Of a stretch of 64,000 bases of DNA, positions 20,129-30,281 are shown in pieces. Numbering within the stretch: the first letter of the stretch is position 1; each line of letters begins with the position of its first letter. Source of the stretch: Trifolium pratense (lineage: Eukaryota > Streptophyta > Magnoliopsida > Fabales > Fabaceae); contig NC_060062.1 of assembly GCF_020283565.1 (NCBI RefSeq), positions 32,543,164 to 32,607,163 of the forward strand, written 5' to 3'. Position numbers and translations under genes: made by a program. Under the pieces are notes generated by a model. That model was not told the origin of the DNA, searched no databases, and saw nothing but the letters and a program-made list of their open reading frames with translations.

Positions 20129-22531
20129 TTAATCATTGCGATAGAACTCTTCATCACAGTTAATGATAAAGTCATCCCAATATTCTTCCTCTTCATTTGA
20201 CAAGTTCTGATTGTTAACTTGAGAACTTGTCAGCCATTGGTCTAGGACATAAGCCCTTCTTCCTTTGCATAGGACTTGTTTCCATACTCTAGGTAGGATA
20301 TATCCTTTCCTAGTTGGTAAATCTGAATGATACATAATTTCAGCTTTTGGTACCCATCTTCTGGGTCCACGCTTGTTAGTCCACAAATGTTTACTGTGTT
20401 GTTGAGTGTGAGAGAAAGATTTTGGTTTGGAATAATAACCCTTTTGAAAATATTTCTTAGTTTGAGTTCTGTTATTATTCCAGGACTTGGATTGTTTATG
20501 CTTCCAGAGTTTGTATTTATCACCAGTCCATTGATTTGACTGGTTATATTTATTGACTCTAGAATCATAAATAACCTTAGTCCTATGTTGTCTCTGAGGT
20601 TTGAGGTTAGACTTTCTTTTAAAAACTTCTGAGCCTTTAGGTTGACTTTTCTCATGAACTAGAATTCCTCTGGTTCCAGAAGTTGAAGCCTCAGATTTTG
20701 AAACTTTCAGAACCTCTGAACTAATGCTGTCAAGTTCTGAATAGCTTTTATCTTCTGAGCTTTTCTTCCCAGATCCTGAGGAACTTGGTTCTTCTGAGTT
20801 GTCAATTCCCAAATCTCTCAGATTATTGTCCTCATCTTCCAGAGTACCAAATTTCTTTCCTTCTTCACTCTGAGGTACAACATAGTAAACCCAAGATTTT
20901 CCAACCTTTTTGGGATAGGTCTTTAGCTTTGAATATGTTCTACCATATTCATAGCCAAGTCCCTCTCCTCTATGTCTCATGACATTATAAACAAGATTAG
21001 CAGCTTTGCTCTTACCAAGGTTGAGATGCACAAACTGTTGAAGAGCCATTTCTTGCTCATCAGTAGGTTTGTGACACACAGCACAACCCTTTTCAAGGTC
21101 ATTTACTCTATTCAGAGTTTCTTGATATAGACCTTGAAAATGTTCTGCTTGTTCAGTCAGAGTGTTAAGGTTTTCTTGTAAAACTTTTTGTTTACTTAAC
21201 ACTCTGAGATGTTTCTCAATGACCTTGTTAAGTGCAGTTATGAGTTGAGATTTAGAGCAGTCAGAAAATACCTCATCAGTTACTTCAGAATCTGATTCTG
21301 ATTCATCGTCTGAGTCTGCATCTGAGTCAGCTGAAGCCATCAGGGCTAGATTTGCCTCTTCTTCTTCCTCAACTTCTTCCTCAGATGATAGCTCTTCAAA
21401 AGTAGCCATCAGACTCTTTTTCAATCTGCTCTTGAATTGTTGCTTCTTTGAGCTGTATCTTTTGCTTTTGTCTTTAGCAGACATTTCTGGACAATCAGCA
21501 ATAAAGTGTCCTGGCTTCTTACAGTTGAAGCAGTTCTTCTGATCATCCTTTTTGCTGACAAAATTTCTGGAGCTGTTACCTCCTCTGAAATTTCTTTTGT
21601 TAAATCTGTTCCATTGCTGAAACTTGGTGAATAAAGCAAACTCATCCTCATTCATCTCATCCTCTTGACCATCAGCAGAAGATTCTTCTTCAATATCAAG
21701 AAGCTGAGTCTTAAGAGCCTTAGAAGTAGTCTTAGTTGACTGTAAAGCCACTGACTTAGACTTCTTCTTAGTTTCTGAGTCAGCATCTAGAACCATCTCA
21801 TGGCTTCTGAGATTGCTTATCAGAGCTTCAAGACTCAGAGTCTTGAGATTTTGAGCTTCCTCTATTGCAGTGACCTTAGGTCTCCAAGCAATAGGAAGAC
21901 TTCTCAGAATCTTCTGAACATGGTCATAGGTAGAATAACTTCTCTTAAGAGCTTTAAGCCCAGATACAAGGATTTGAAACCTTGTAAACATAGTCTCAAT
22001 GTTTTCATCTTGTTGCATAGTGAAAAGTTCATATTGCCTTATCAAAAGACTAGCTTTAGCCTCTTGAACCTTTTCATTACCATCATAGGTAGCACACATA
22101 GAATCAAAGATAGATTTAGCAGTAGACTTGTTCTCTATTCTGACATAATCCTCATGTCTAATAGCACCAACAACAATGTCCTTTACTCTATGATGTTTTG
22201 TGTAGATTTTTAGGTTAGCTGGTGTGAGTAACTTTCTATTCTCCATGGACAACCTACCATGTTCATTCAAGTTTTCAAAAGTTACTCCCAACTCAACCAA
22301 ATCCCACAACTCATGATCAATAGCAGTAATATTGCTATACAGTCTCTCTTTCCACCACTCAAATAATGAAGCATCACCATTGAATATAGGGGCTTTTCTA
22401 TTGCCACTATGTTCATGTGATTCATTACTTAAGTAGTCATAACCAAAAGCATTTCTAGGACCACCACCAGCACCACTGGCATTACCGGCTTCACCGGTTG
22501 TTCTAGTACTACTATCATCTCCTCCAGACAT
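20129..22531 (-). CDS. gag of the SIRE-like Ty1/copia element
   Basis: 800 codons from [14 protein letters not shown], an ATG about 70 bases inside the 5' LTR-PBS boundary. Residues about 45-250 form the copia capsid (UBN2-type) domain with FEWWKERL and [16 protein letters not shown]; a CCHC zinc knuckle [14 protein letters not shown] is at 334-347; acidic runs follow; a second basic region (about 630-740) precedes the C-terminus. The long C-terminal extension beyond the knuckle is typical of SIRE gag. The capsid packages the element RNA. The frame ends in TAA (20131-20129). Confidence 0.9.
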   Translation of the reverse strand: MSGGDDSSTRTTGEAGNASGAGGGPRNAFGYDYLSNESHEHSGNRKAPIFNGDASLFEWWKERLYSNITAIDHELWDLVELGVTFENLNEHGRLSMENRKLLTPANLKIYTKHHRVKDIVVGAIRHEDYVRIENKSTAKSIFDSMCATYDGNEKVQEAKASLLIRQYELFTMQQDENIETMFTRFQILVSGLKALKRSYSTYDHVQKILRSLPIAWRPKVTAIEEAQNLKTLSLEALISNLRSHEMVLDADSETKKKSKSVALQSTKTTSKALKTQLLDIEEESSADGQEDEMNEDEFALFTKFQQWNRFNKRNFRGGNSSRNFVSKKDDQKNCFNCKKPGHFIADCPEMSAKDKSKRYSSKKQQFKSRLKKSLMATFEELSSEEEVEEEEEANLALMASADSDADSDDESESDSEVTDEVFSDCSKSQLITALNKVIEKHLRVLSKQKVLQENLNTLTEQAEHFQGLYQETLNRVNDLEKGCAVCHKPTDEQEMALQQFVHLNLGKSKAANLVYNVMRHRGEGLGYEYGRTYSKLKTYPKKVGKSWVYYVVPQSEEGKKFGTLEDEDNNLRDLGIDNSEEPSSSGSGKKSSEDKSYSELDSISSEVLKVSKSEASTSGTRGILVHEKSQPKGSEVFKRKSNLKPQRQHRTKVIYDSRVNKYNQSNQWTGDKYKLWKHKQSKSWNNNRTQTKKYFQKGYYSKPKSFSHTQQHSKHLWTNKRGPRRWVPKAEIMYHSDLPTRKGYILPRVWKQVLCKGRRAYVLDQWLTSSQVNNQNLSNEEEEYWDDFIINCDEEFYRND

Positions 22532-22585
22532 AGTGTTCTCACAAGATCTTTACTGTCTCACTGTTAAGTGAAAGTAACAGACCAG

Positions 22586-22600
22586 GTGCTCTGATGCCAA
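22586..22600 (-). promoter_or_regulatory. Primer-binding site, initiator tRNA-Met type
   Basis: Directly inside the 5' LTR the minus strand reads TTGGCATCAGAGCACC. The canonical plant copia PBS is TGGTATCAGAGC, complementary to the 3' end of initiator tRNA-Met; here one base differs (C for T). Confidence 0.85.
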
Positions 22601-22601
22601 T

Positions 22602-23724
22602 TGAAGGTGTGAAAACACAAGAAGGGGGGGGGGTTGAATTGTGTATTAGCTAAGTTAAAACTTTTTCAAGTTCTTAACTCAACTACGTTAGCAGCGGAAA
22701 AGTAACACAATAAATAACAAGTTAAAGAGAGAGAGAGAGAGATCACACAAGCAATTTATACTGGTTCCTCTCACAAAACGAGAGTAGTCCAGTCCCCTTG
22801 CACTTCCAAGGGAGTTCACTATAATCACACAAGATTACACCTGCTCAAGCACACAAGCAAGAGACTTCTCAAACAATGCTCAAGCACACAAGCTTAAGAC
22901 TTCACACTTAAGCACACAAGCTTAAGTCTCACACTTAAGCACACAAGCTTAAGTTACACACTTAACAATAAAGTATATAAAAATATACAAGTGCTCTTAG
23001 ATGAACCTAAAATGAGCAAATACAAATAGTACAGAGTATTTGGCTAAAGTGCAAAAACACTAGATAGAGGTTCAGAGCTTGTATATCACAGAGTTCAGAG
23101 TTTGTTCAGCGCACGTTCAATTCTTTGTAATTGTGTGTTGTTAGCTGAATCTTCTAGTATATATACCACTAGAAAAGAGTCGTTGCAAAAGGAACCGTTG
23201 GAGTTGATAACCTTTTGTCTTCAAGCAGTCTGTCTTGATGCAGTTGGTTGTATCCAAAACTGAGAAAGAGTTTCAGTTACTTTGACTACTGCAGAGTGGA
23301 CTTTCCTTATTCAGCTAACAAAACTGAAGACCCACGTTCTCAAGTTAGGACAGACAAAACAGAGGTAGCTGAACTGATCAGACTTGAAAGGTCCTTTTCT
23401 TCATTGGTAGAAGAGTTGACTAGAAAAGGGAATCTTCACAGCTATCAACGAGATCTTCAGAGTTTGATGAAGCTTGTAGACAGACATGAAGTTCTGAAGT
23501 CTTCATCCTCTGAAGGTTGTAACTTCTGAAGTCCAACATCTTCTGAGCACTTGTGAACTTCTGAATTCACATCCTCTGAACTCCACTCAGGACTTAAATG
23601 GTGCTTATATCTGCGCACTTAAAATAAATTTTTAGTCCTTCCAATTTGTTAATTAATACTTTGTTATCATCAAAACCTTTATAGATTTAGGGGCAAACAT
23701 TTTTAAATCAATTTTGTTCCAACA
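22602..23724 (-). repeat. 5' LTR of the SIRE-like element
   Basis: 1123 bp, same ends and content as 11491-12616. The only difference I find by eye is a 10-base rather than 13-base G-run at about 22624-22633. A TATA box (minus strand) is at 23158-23165, the presumed promoter of the element. Confidence 0.92.
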
Positions 23725-24874
23725 GCCTTTGCTGCTGTTGCGGTGCACCTTGACTTTGCATACCGTTCCTCCACCCGGAACCGTTGTTATTGTTGTTGTA
23801 CGGCTTCCGGAAATTGGCTAGGTAGCGAGCCTCCTCTGAACCCTCCGGGAAGCATCCGCCATTTGGGTGGTCCTGCAAACAAAAATCACAGCGCACATTG
23901 TCAATTTTACCTATTGGAGAAGATTGAACTTGCGGATTGGACAGCAGCTTCATCATTGCTTCCATTTGGCTAGTCATGAGCTTTTGCTGTGCCAATAGTG
24001 CTGTTTGAGTATCCAATTCCAACACTCCGCCTTTCTTTTTGGCTCCTCTATCATTAGTAGCTCTATACTCGTTTTGAGCCATACTTTCCACCAATTCTCT
24101 CGCTTCAGTTTCGTCACGGTTCTTCAACGACCCACCGGCTGATGCGTCAAGTATCATTCGCGTTTGAGCCCTCAAACCTTGGGTAAACATTTGCATCTGA
24201 TTGTGGCCATCGAAACCGTGATTCGGACACCTTTTAAGACAAACTTTGAACCTCTCCCAAGCATCATACAACGTTTCACCATCCGCTTGTTCGAAGTTGC
24301 TAATTTCAGCCCTTCTTTCTAGGAACTTATGAATAGGGAAGTAACGATCTAAGAACTTCCGCTCCAGCTGTCTCCAAGTCTCAATAGTTCCGGCGGGTAT
24401 CGTGTCCAACCAATCTTTAGCACGGCCGGTGAGAGAATGCTTGAATAACCTCAGTCTTTTGTCCGATTCGCTCACACCCGGTGGATCGGTATAGTCGCAG
24501 GCTTCATAGAAGTGAGACAAATGTAAATTCGGGCATTGAGCTTCCGAACCTGAATACGGATTTTCCTTTAGGGCGGAGAGGACCGTGTTCTTGATGTCGA
24601 ATGAGACAGGATTCGCCGGCTGAAAGCCTTGATTTGCCAACGCGTCATTGTCTCTCCTCCCATAATCACCAAGGGTACGCCTTGGCGGTTGAGGAACCGG
24701 TGGAATCTGCTCTTCTTCCATTGTTGCTGCAGTCTGTCCTTGACAGTCCGGTGTATCCCTTAGCAAAGCTGTTCCCCTTGAAGCTTGAGCTTCCCTTGTT
24801 GCCTTTCGAATTGCGCGAGCTGTCTTTTCAATCTCTGGATCAAATTGCAGCTCTTGAGGACCTGTTCTCCGCAT
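23725..24874 (-). pseudogene. gag 5' part of the Athila-like element, interrupted by copia insertion
   Basis: The first ATG of the frame is at 24874 (MRRTGPQELQ); the frame remains open to a TTG at 24892. A retrotransposon gag domain lies at about residues 90-260 with RLFKHSLTGRAKDWL, WRQLERKFLDRYFP and EISNFEQADGETLYDAW, and a variant zinc finger CDFCLQDHPNGGC (CX2CX3HX4C) is near residue 335. The frame runs into the GCCTT target duplication at 23725-23729 and resumes at 11490 on the other side of the copia element, in the gag C-terminus and protease. Apart from that insertion I see no stop. Confidence 0.85.
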
Positions 24875-24980
24875 GCACAATGAAACACACAAGTAGAACG
24901 CTCCGGGAGAAAAATATAAAACAGAAAAATAAAGAAAACACAGAAAATATGAACACTATCGCCTTGTCGAATCAATCACA

Positions 24981-24999
24981 ATCCCCGGCAACGGCGCCA
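24981..24999 (-). promoter_or_regulatory. Primer-binding site, tRNA-Asp type
   Basis: The minus strand reads TGGCGCCGTTGCCGGGGAT six bases inside the 5' LTR. This is the primer site I associate with Athila and related plant gypsy elements, complementary to tRNA-Asp. Confidence 0.9.
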
Positions 25000-25828
25000 A
25001 AAACTTGATGGATTATTTCGCAAGTGAACGAATTACCACGTAGTAATAAAAATATCGATCCACAGGGATTGTGTGATTAAACTAGTCGAATCGTGTTCAT
25101 AGACATTATGCAAACACAGAACATGTATGGGGGTTAATTGAGTGATCAATTGGTAGAAACAAATGCTTAGAGAATAATGGAAAAACGAGGTAGAATCATC
25201 GGAATCATCTAGTCTATAGCTTAACCGCATGCAACCTACAATGTCATAAGAATTACTCAAGTGTTCACAACTAGATCGACAAATTAGTGAATCGCAATCT
25301 CTTGTCAAAATCCACTCTATTCGTTGTCGATACTCCCCCGATCTCTCGGGCGGAAGCTACCTACAACGAATGATATTAACGCGCGTCAATCGTTCGCTAC
25401 ACTCTATGCCTCAATCTCTCGACCGGAGACACTCGAGTGCTCAATGCAATTCAGTTCAGACATTAAATCAATACTCTCGCACGTGACTTAACTCGAAATC
25501 ATTATAACACTAATGAAGGATTATAAAGCATTAAAATCAGATTGCATATGATGAACACTATAGAGAGAGTACAATCTTACAACAATTGCAGGTTACATTC
25601 AGCTGAACTACATTCTAAACTATCCTAGATCCTACCTCCAAAGGAGTTTAGCTCCTCATCGTTCTTCGGTCGCTTCCTCGCTTCATCGCCATGGCTTGTG
25701 AATCCATGCTCTCGATGTGCTTGGAGCTCTCCGCTGGAGTGTTGAATCACGATCTTCAAGTTCCAAAACCAGAATGTAGTGAAAAGTTGCAGAAGTTTTC
25801 CAACCTGAAAACAGAATTATGCAGAAAC

Positions 25829-25836
25829 TATATATA
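25829..25836 (-). promoter_or_regulatory. TATA box of the Athila-like LTR
   Basis: TATATATA on the minus strand, about 12 bases downstream of the nearest palindrome (25848-25860) in the direction of transcription. Same site at 3509-3516 in the left LTR. Confidence 0.55.
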
Positions 25837-25847
25837 CAGAAGGCAAC

Positions 25848-26078
25848 CACGCCGCGCGCCAGATCTATCACGCCGCGCGTGGTTGCAGATCCACCAACTA
25901 CGCCGCGCGTGATAACAGAATCACGCGGCGCGTGAGCAAGTCAGAGAGCAATCTTCATCTTCCACAAAGCTTCACGCCGCGCGTGGTACGGCATCACGCC
26001 GCGCGTGATCAGAGTCAAAATCTTGGCTCCCTGTGAGCTCCATCACGCGGCGCGTGATGGGCTACGCCCCCAGCGTAG
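25848..26078. repeat. U3 array of seven GC-rich palindromes
   Basis: Copies at 25848-25860, 25868-25882, 25900-25913, 25921-25935, 25971-25986, 25993-26009 and 26042-26058, then an inverted repeat CTACGC-CCCCA-GCGTAG at about 26063-26079. The full form is ATCACGC-SGC-GCGTGAT. The equivalent array in the left LTR is split by the solo LTR between its fifth and sixth copies (3648-3661 and 6374 onward). Confidence 0.9.
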
Positions 26079-26235
26079 TGAAAATCCTCCATTTCCTGCA
26101 ATATTTCCTGTTTTCTTGCAAAACAAGTAATCAAGCTTATGGTTAGATTTCTCTTATATTTATTGCTAAAAACCTACTAAAATGCATCTAATGTTGCTAA
26201 AATAGGCATGGATTAGAGAGTGTGACGATTCGTCA

Positions 26236-26631
26236 TCAATTGGAAATGTTGTTAACAATATGTTTTTTACTCAGGTTTTCTCCTAGGGCTTGAAGATACT
26301 TATTAGTATAATTTGACTGTTCGATAAGATTTTTAATATCATCGGAATTACAAGGTTCATTACCTAGTTTAGTTTTGAAGGGAGAAGCCATAACAGAATT
26401 CTCCTTACTTTTAAGTCTGAGCCTAAAAGGAGTATTAGGAGGAAACTCAGATTGAACTGTTTCACCATCTTTTAGATGCCAAACAGTTATGACATTAGTA
26501 GTTCTTTCACCAATTATATCAGATTGGAAAGGATAGTGTATATTATTTTTTATGGTATAAGCATGAAACCAGTCAAAGAAAGGGATATTAAGTTCAATTT
26601 TGTTTAAGAATTTATAAAATTCCTCACCCAA
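26236..26631 (-). pseudogene. Pararetrovirus-like fragment on far side of the Athila insertion
   Basis: The minus-strand frame from about 26622 to 26244 carries the same conserved residues as the plus-strand fragment at 42-428 and continues past it with a lysine-rich stretch and an IKNLIEQSNYTNKYL helix. It is broken at the ATTGG target-site duplication (26239-26243) of the Athila-like element, whose other copy (2676-2680) adjoins the minus-strand segment at 2481-2680. Orientation and frame therefore show that 26244-26622 and 375-2680 were contiguous before that insertion. Similarity to the other copy stops at about 26622. Nothing viral is recognisable beyond. Confidence 0.5.
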
Positions 26632-26639
26632 AACAATGT

Positions 26640-27802
26640 TTTATATTGGATTTAACCATTTATTATATTTTATTTGCAGATGTATAGAAAGACTATGAAA
26701 GGAATGAATTAAGACCAAGTTGGTTGCGATAGAACTTGACGGGATCAATGATATTCTTTTCTTAGAGTGGATTAAAATTATTTCATTAGGTTAAGATTAT
26801 TTTCTGTATTAATTTTTTATTTATTTAGAGAAGACCAATAATTTGTACCAAAAAAAGAAAAAGAAAAGAGAAGACCAATAATAAAGAGGAGGAAGAGAAT
26901 TGTTCAAAAAAAAAAACGAGGAAAATAGTACAATTATTTTAAGACATTTATACGGGATTTTAAGACATTCTCATATTTTTTTTTTTATTAATTTTCCTTT
27001 TTTTTATCTATTTTATTTGTTATATTTTTTATCGTGGTTATATACTTTTATTTTAAGACATTTATACGAGATTTTATACTTTTACTCATATATTAATACA
27101 TAGACCTATTTTTTTGTATTTTTACGTGGTCTGTGTTCTTTTTATTTTGTTATTTATATATGATCTATTTTATTATTTATGTGAGAATTTTGCACATGTA
27201 TTATTTGGGGATATATATGCACATGGCGGTCGAACTATTAATTATCAGAGAATTCTTCCCATAAGAACAAGATGGTAAATACCAAAAAGTATATATTTTT
27301 TATAAACGAATACCAAAAAAATATATTATTCTAGGAACCGTATGTTTGTTCATATATTAATTCAGAGACATATTTTTTTATTTATAATATATAGTAGGTT
27401 CTATATTTATTTTATTCGGAGGATATTGATGTGAAATTTTTTTTGAAGAAGTATTGATGTGAAAATTAACTAATATAAGATATATTATGATAATTTCTTT
27501 AGGGTATTTTTGTTTCATATTTATTTTACTATCGAATTTAACTTTTTTTTGTTTGTTTGGTTTTTTTTTTTTTAAAGTTTACACACGAGTCTATATTTTT
27601 ACATTGAGATTTACACGGGATTTATATTTATATTCATATATTAATACAATATCATTTGTTTTATTTTTTTACTAATACGGGATCTTTTTTTTATGTTTAT
27701 AAATTGCCATTCTTTTTATTTGAGAATTTTGAAAATTTTAATATTAAAATGTTATTTTTGTAGTCTCATTTTACCCGTGCTTGACACGGGTCCGGATACT
27801 AG
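26640..27802 (+). mobile_element. Probable Helitron (3' end seen, 5' end not found)
   Basis: The stretch ends with a 7-bp hairpin ACCCGTG/CACGGGT (27773-27779 and 27785-27791), eight bases, then CTAG followed by T at 27803. Hairpin plus CTRR before a T is the Helitron 3' signature. Upstream, four or five diverged copies of an AT-rich unit with TTTATACGGGATTTTA-like and TTCATATATTAATAC phrases lie at 26935-27680. I could not find a convincing TC start, so the left limit given is only the edge of recognisable sequence. No helicase gene, hence non-autonomous if real. Confidence 0.45.
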
Positions 27803-27819
27803 TATATATATATATATAT

Positions 27820-28214
27820 GAGTCAGGATCCGTTGACACCAACTAGTTTGACACCAAATGTTACACCTCTCAATAACGTTTTAACCGATATAAATTTTAT
27901 AAAATCCACCGTTGGATTGAAAGTTTACATCATATAGATCATTTGTGTAAAATTTCAGACAAATCCAAAATCATTTGATATGCTATTGAGACACATAAAG
28001 ATTAACGGCATTTAAAAAAATACAAAAACCGTTAATTTTGATGTATCTCAATAACATATCAAATGATTTTGGATTTATTTGAAATTTTACACAAATGATC
28101 TATATGATGTAAACTTTCAATCCAACGGTGGATTTTATAAAATTTATATCGGTTAAAACGTTATTGAGAGGTGTAACATTTGGTGTCAAACTAGTTGGTG
28201 TCAACGGATCCTGA

Positions 28215-28217
<3 letters not shown>
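27820..28217. mobile_element. Foldback (long inverted repeat) MITE, 398 bp
   Basis: Begins GAGTCAGGATCCGTTGACAC and ends with its reverse complement. The arms of about 190 bp are nearly perfect complements and meet at an AT-rich loop near 28011-28030. The element sits in a TA tract, so a TA duplication is likely but cannot be distinguished. No coding capacity. Confidence 0.8.

Positions 28218-28276
<59 letters not shown>
28218..28276. repeat. (TA)n microsatellite
   Basis: About 28 TA units directly after the foldback element; a shorter TA run (about 27803-27819) precedes it, so the element split or expanded an existing tract. Confidence 0.9.
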
Positions 28277-28279
<3 letters not shown>

Positions 28280-28836
28280 GATGTCTCTATTAACTTAACG
28301 GAGACTTAGTCCTGTTTATTATAAAATGGACAAATGAAAAAGAACAAGAAAAGTTCAATTGGTTTTGTTGATCTTATCCGCTATTAGCCGGAGCTTGAAT
28401 TCCTTCAACTTTATTTGCTACAAAATTTGACATTTTTCAATCCTAAAAGAAGACAAATTTAACCTTTTCTCTTTGTCCTTTGTTATGACAATTTTCCTTT
28501 GTCGTTTAGATAAAAAAACGCATATGTAAATAGATACTACCAAGAGGCAATATATATGTGGGTATGTTAACGTATATTTGCAAAATAAGATCACATAGAG
28601 AAACATGTATTAATCAATAATCTTTCCATTAAGTAATATAAGTTAAGAACGATTTTTTATCAAAAAGAAAACTAAAAACAAATTGAATTAAACGGTCCAA
28701 TAAAGTGAAACATAATTAAAAAAAGAATTGACACAATAATAAATCATTATTACTACTATTATATTATTATGAAAGACTATCCCATGCCTCATGAGAAACT
28801 CTATAGGATATGTAAATAAAAAAATAATGTCTCTTT

Positions 28837-30281
28837 TTATAATGGGAGATTATTAATGTGATGAGGAGAGAAAGGTGAAAAGGAGGAGGACATAAAAGAA
28901 TGTTCATTGGTACTACCAATAGCATGAGGGCTTCTTGGAGTTATAGGGCTTCTTGGTGTCATAGGACTTCTTGATATTGAATTTGCCACTCCACTTTGTT
29001 GAGCATATGATCTTCTACTCCTTCTTGGTCCTTTCTCAGCACACATAAGCTCAGCTTGTTTCAATGAAGCTGGATACCTCCAATTGCAACACCCTACTTT
29101 CCCTGCTCTTTCTATGTACCTATGTCACAAACCATTTTTTTTCTCAGATAACCTAATAACTATAGAAAAGCGAAGAGTTAGGGTTTGAACCCCGAGTCCT
29201 CCATAAAATGTCTCTACAATTATCAACTGAGATGGATTAACAGGACCAAACCAATTTTTTATCAAGTAGTCTAATGGATATAATTTTACTTTTTAAAGTG
29301 AATGTGGAAGTATCAGAGTTTGATCCCTCCATATTACATACAATATCTCCCTACCAACTAAACTATGCTCACGGGGACCAAATCAAATTTATTAAAAAGA
29401 AAAATAAAGCTTGTTCTAATTAAAATAGCTAGGCATTCTAAGATATATATACCTTTGGCTGAATTTCAATCCAAGGCATTCTATACACTTTCTTCCTTCT
29501 ACCATATCTCCCATTCCCATTTTCACACATCTGCTGCAATAAACTCTCCCGCATACCTGCATACAGTTTTTAGCTTCTATTAAATCACGGTCGATTAGTA
29601 TATGAAAGGGAACCCAAACATATAGAAAATTTCAACCAATTTAACAAAAAGAGAATTGAAAAGAGAATGTAAAATAGTTTATCGACGTACCAAACATCTA
29701 GTGCGGAAGACATAAACATAAGTACTACAAATGGTGCAAATCTTGGAATGAGGAATTCCAGGTCGTCGTCGTCCACCACCTCTTCCAGAAACACCACTCA
29801 TATCATCATAGCTCATGCTATACGCTAAATGATCATCTCCACCGCTCCTTGACCGAGGACTTTTTACACTCGCACTTGCATGACTAAATTGAGAATTATC
29901 ACCGGTCCTTGACCGGGGACTTTTTGCACCCCCACTTGCATGACTGAATTGAGGAGGATCATTAACATATACATGTGCACGATTCTCCTCGATTCGTTGG
30001 CCAAACTGACCCCACGGTGAGTTTCCACGGCCAATGTCATGATGGTTGTGATCATGTTGAATGGATTGCAAGCCTATGCTGAAATCAAGACTTGGTAATT
30101 TGGCTAGTGAAGGTGGATTTGACGAATTTGCCCTTGTTTGAACATTATTAGAAACTTCAGAAATAGGTTTATTAGTGGTTGTTTTCACATTAGCAAGGTC
30201 TTGAAAAGTGAGGTTAACAGATTCATCTGGGATTCCTAGGTACAATCTTTCAAGATCATGCAAAATTGGCTTTTCATCCAT
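28837..30281 (-). CDS. XLG-N-like cysteine-rich protein, three exons
   Basis: Exons by eye: 30281-29691, 29556-29453, 29119-28837, joined at GT/AG sites with continuous frame (978 bases, 325 residues). Residues 1-175 are low-complexity and polar, with a duplicated SPRSR-type segment of about 19 residues. A metal-binding region spans exons 1-2: CTIC, then CLVC, GRVYCSRC, and EGRKCIEC. This spacing resembles the cysteine-rich N-terminal region of plant extra-large G proteins, but the G-alpha domain is absent, so it is a small stand-alone relative. The C-terminus has RSP-type repeats (SRSPMTPRSPITPRSP), likely phosphorylation sites. Function unknown. TATA-like TATATA lies about 70 bases upstream of the ATG. 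The family call is from motif resemblance; exon joins are unverified by transcripts. Confidence 0.7.

Larger units (their letters stand above)
11491..23724 (-). mobile_element. Complete SIRE-like Ty1/copia retrotransposon
   Basis: LTRs of 1126 and 1123 bp flanked by GCCTT (11486-11490 and 23725-23729). On the minus strand: 5' LTR (right), initiator-Met type PBS, gag (22531-20129), pol (20132-16968), a third ORF (16511-13818), an antisense small ORF, purine tract AAAAAGGGGGAGAT, 3' LTR (left). The copia order is clear: protease, integrase, reverse transcriptase, RNase H. A third ORF after pol and a long gag identify the SIRE/Maximus lineage. The two LTRs appear identical by eye apart from the length of one G-run (13 versus 10), so the insertion is recent. 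It splits the gag gene of the Athila-like element. Confidence 0.92.
2681..26238 (-). mobile_element. Athila-like Ty3/gypsy element, non-autonomous, carrying two nested insertions
   Basis: Terminal TG...CA LTRs, 5-bp TSD ATTGG, a tRNA-Asp type primer site beside the right LTR and a purine tract beside the left LTR show a minus-strand element whose 5' LTR is on the right. Reading on the minus strand: 5' LTR, PBS, gag (24874-23725, then 11490 onward), aspartic protease, spacer, a second ORF (9554-8034), a 1.4 kb non-coding 3' region, and the 3' LTR. The Athila assignment rests on the PBS, the DLG-type protease and the second ORF. Reverse transcriptase, RNase H and integrase are absent: only about 690 bp separate the gag-protease stop from the second ORF. 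Removing the solo LTR (with one TSD copy) and the copia element leaves about 8.6 kb. Confidence 0.85.
25006..26238 (-). repeat. 5' LTR of the Athila-like element
   Basis: 1233 bp, TGATGG...CATCA, uninterrupted. On the minus strand it starts at 26238. The order in the transcription direction is palindrome array (26078-25848), TATA box (25836-25829), then the rest of the LTR and PBS, so the array occupies the U3 promoter position. Confidence 0.93.

Noticed and set aside
25848..26058. CRISPR-like array
   Set aside because: The repeats are short palindromes with irregular spacing in a plant LTR; spacers are neither uniform nor unique, and there are no cas genes.
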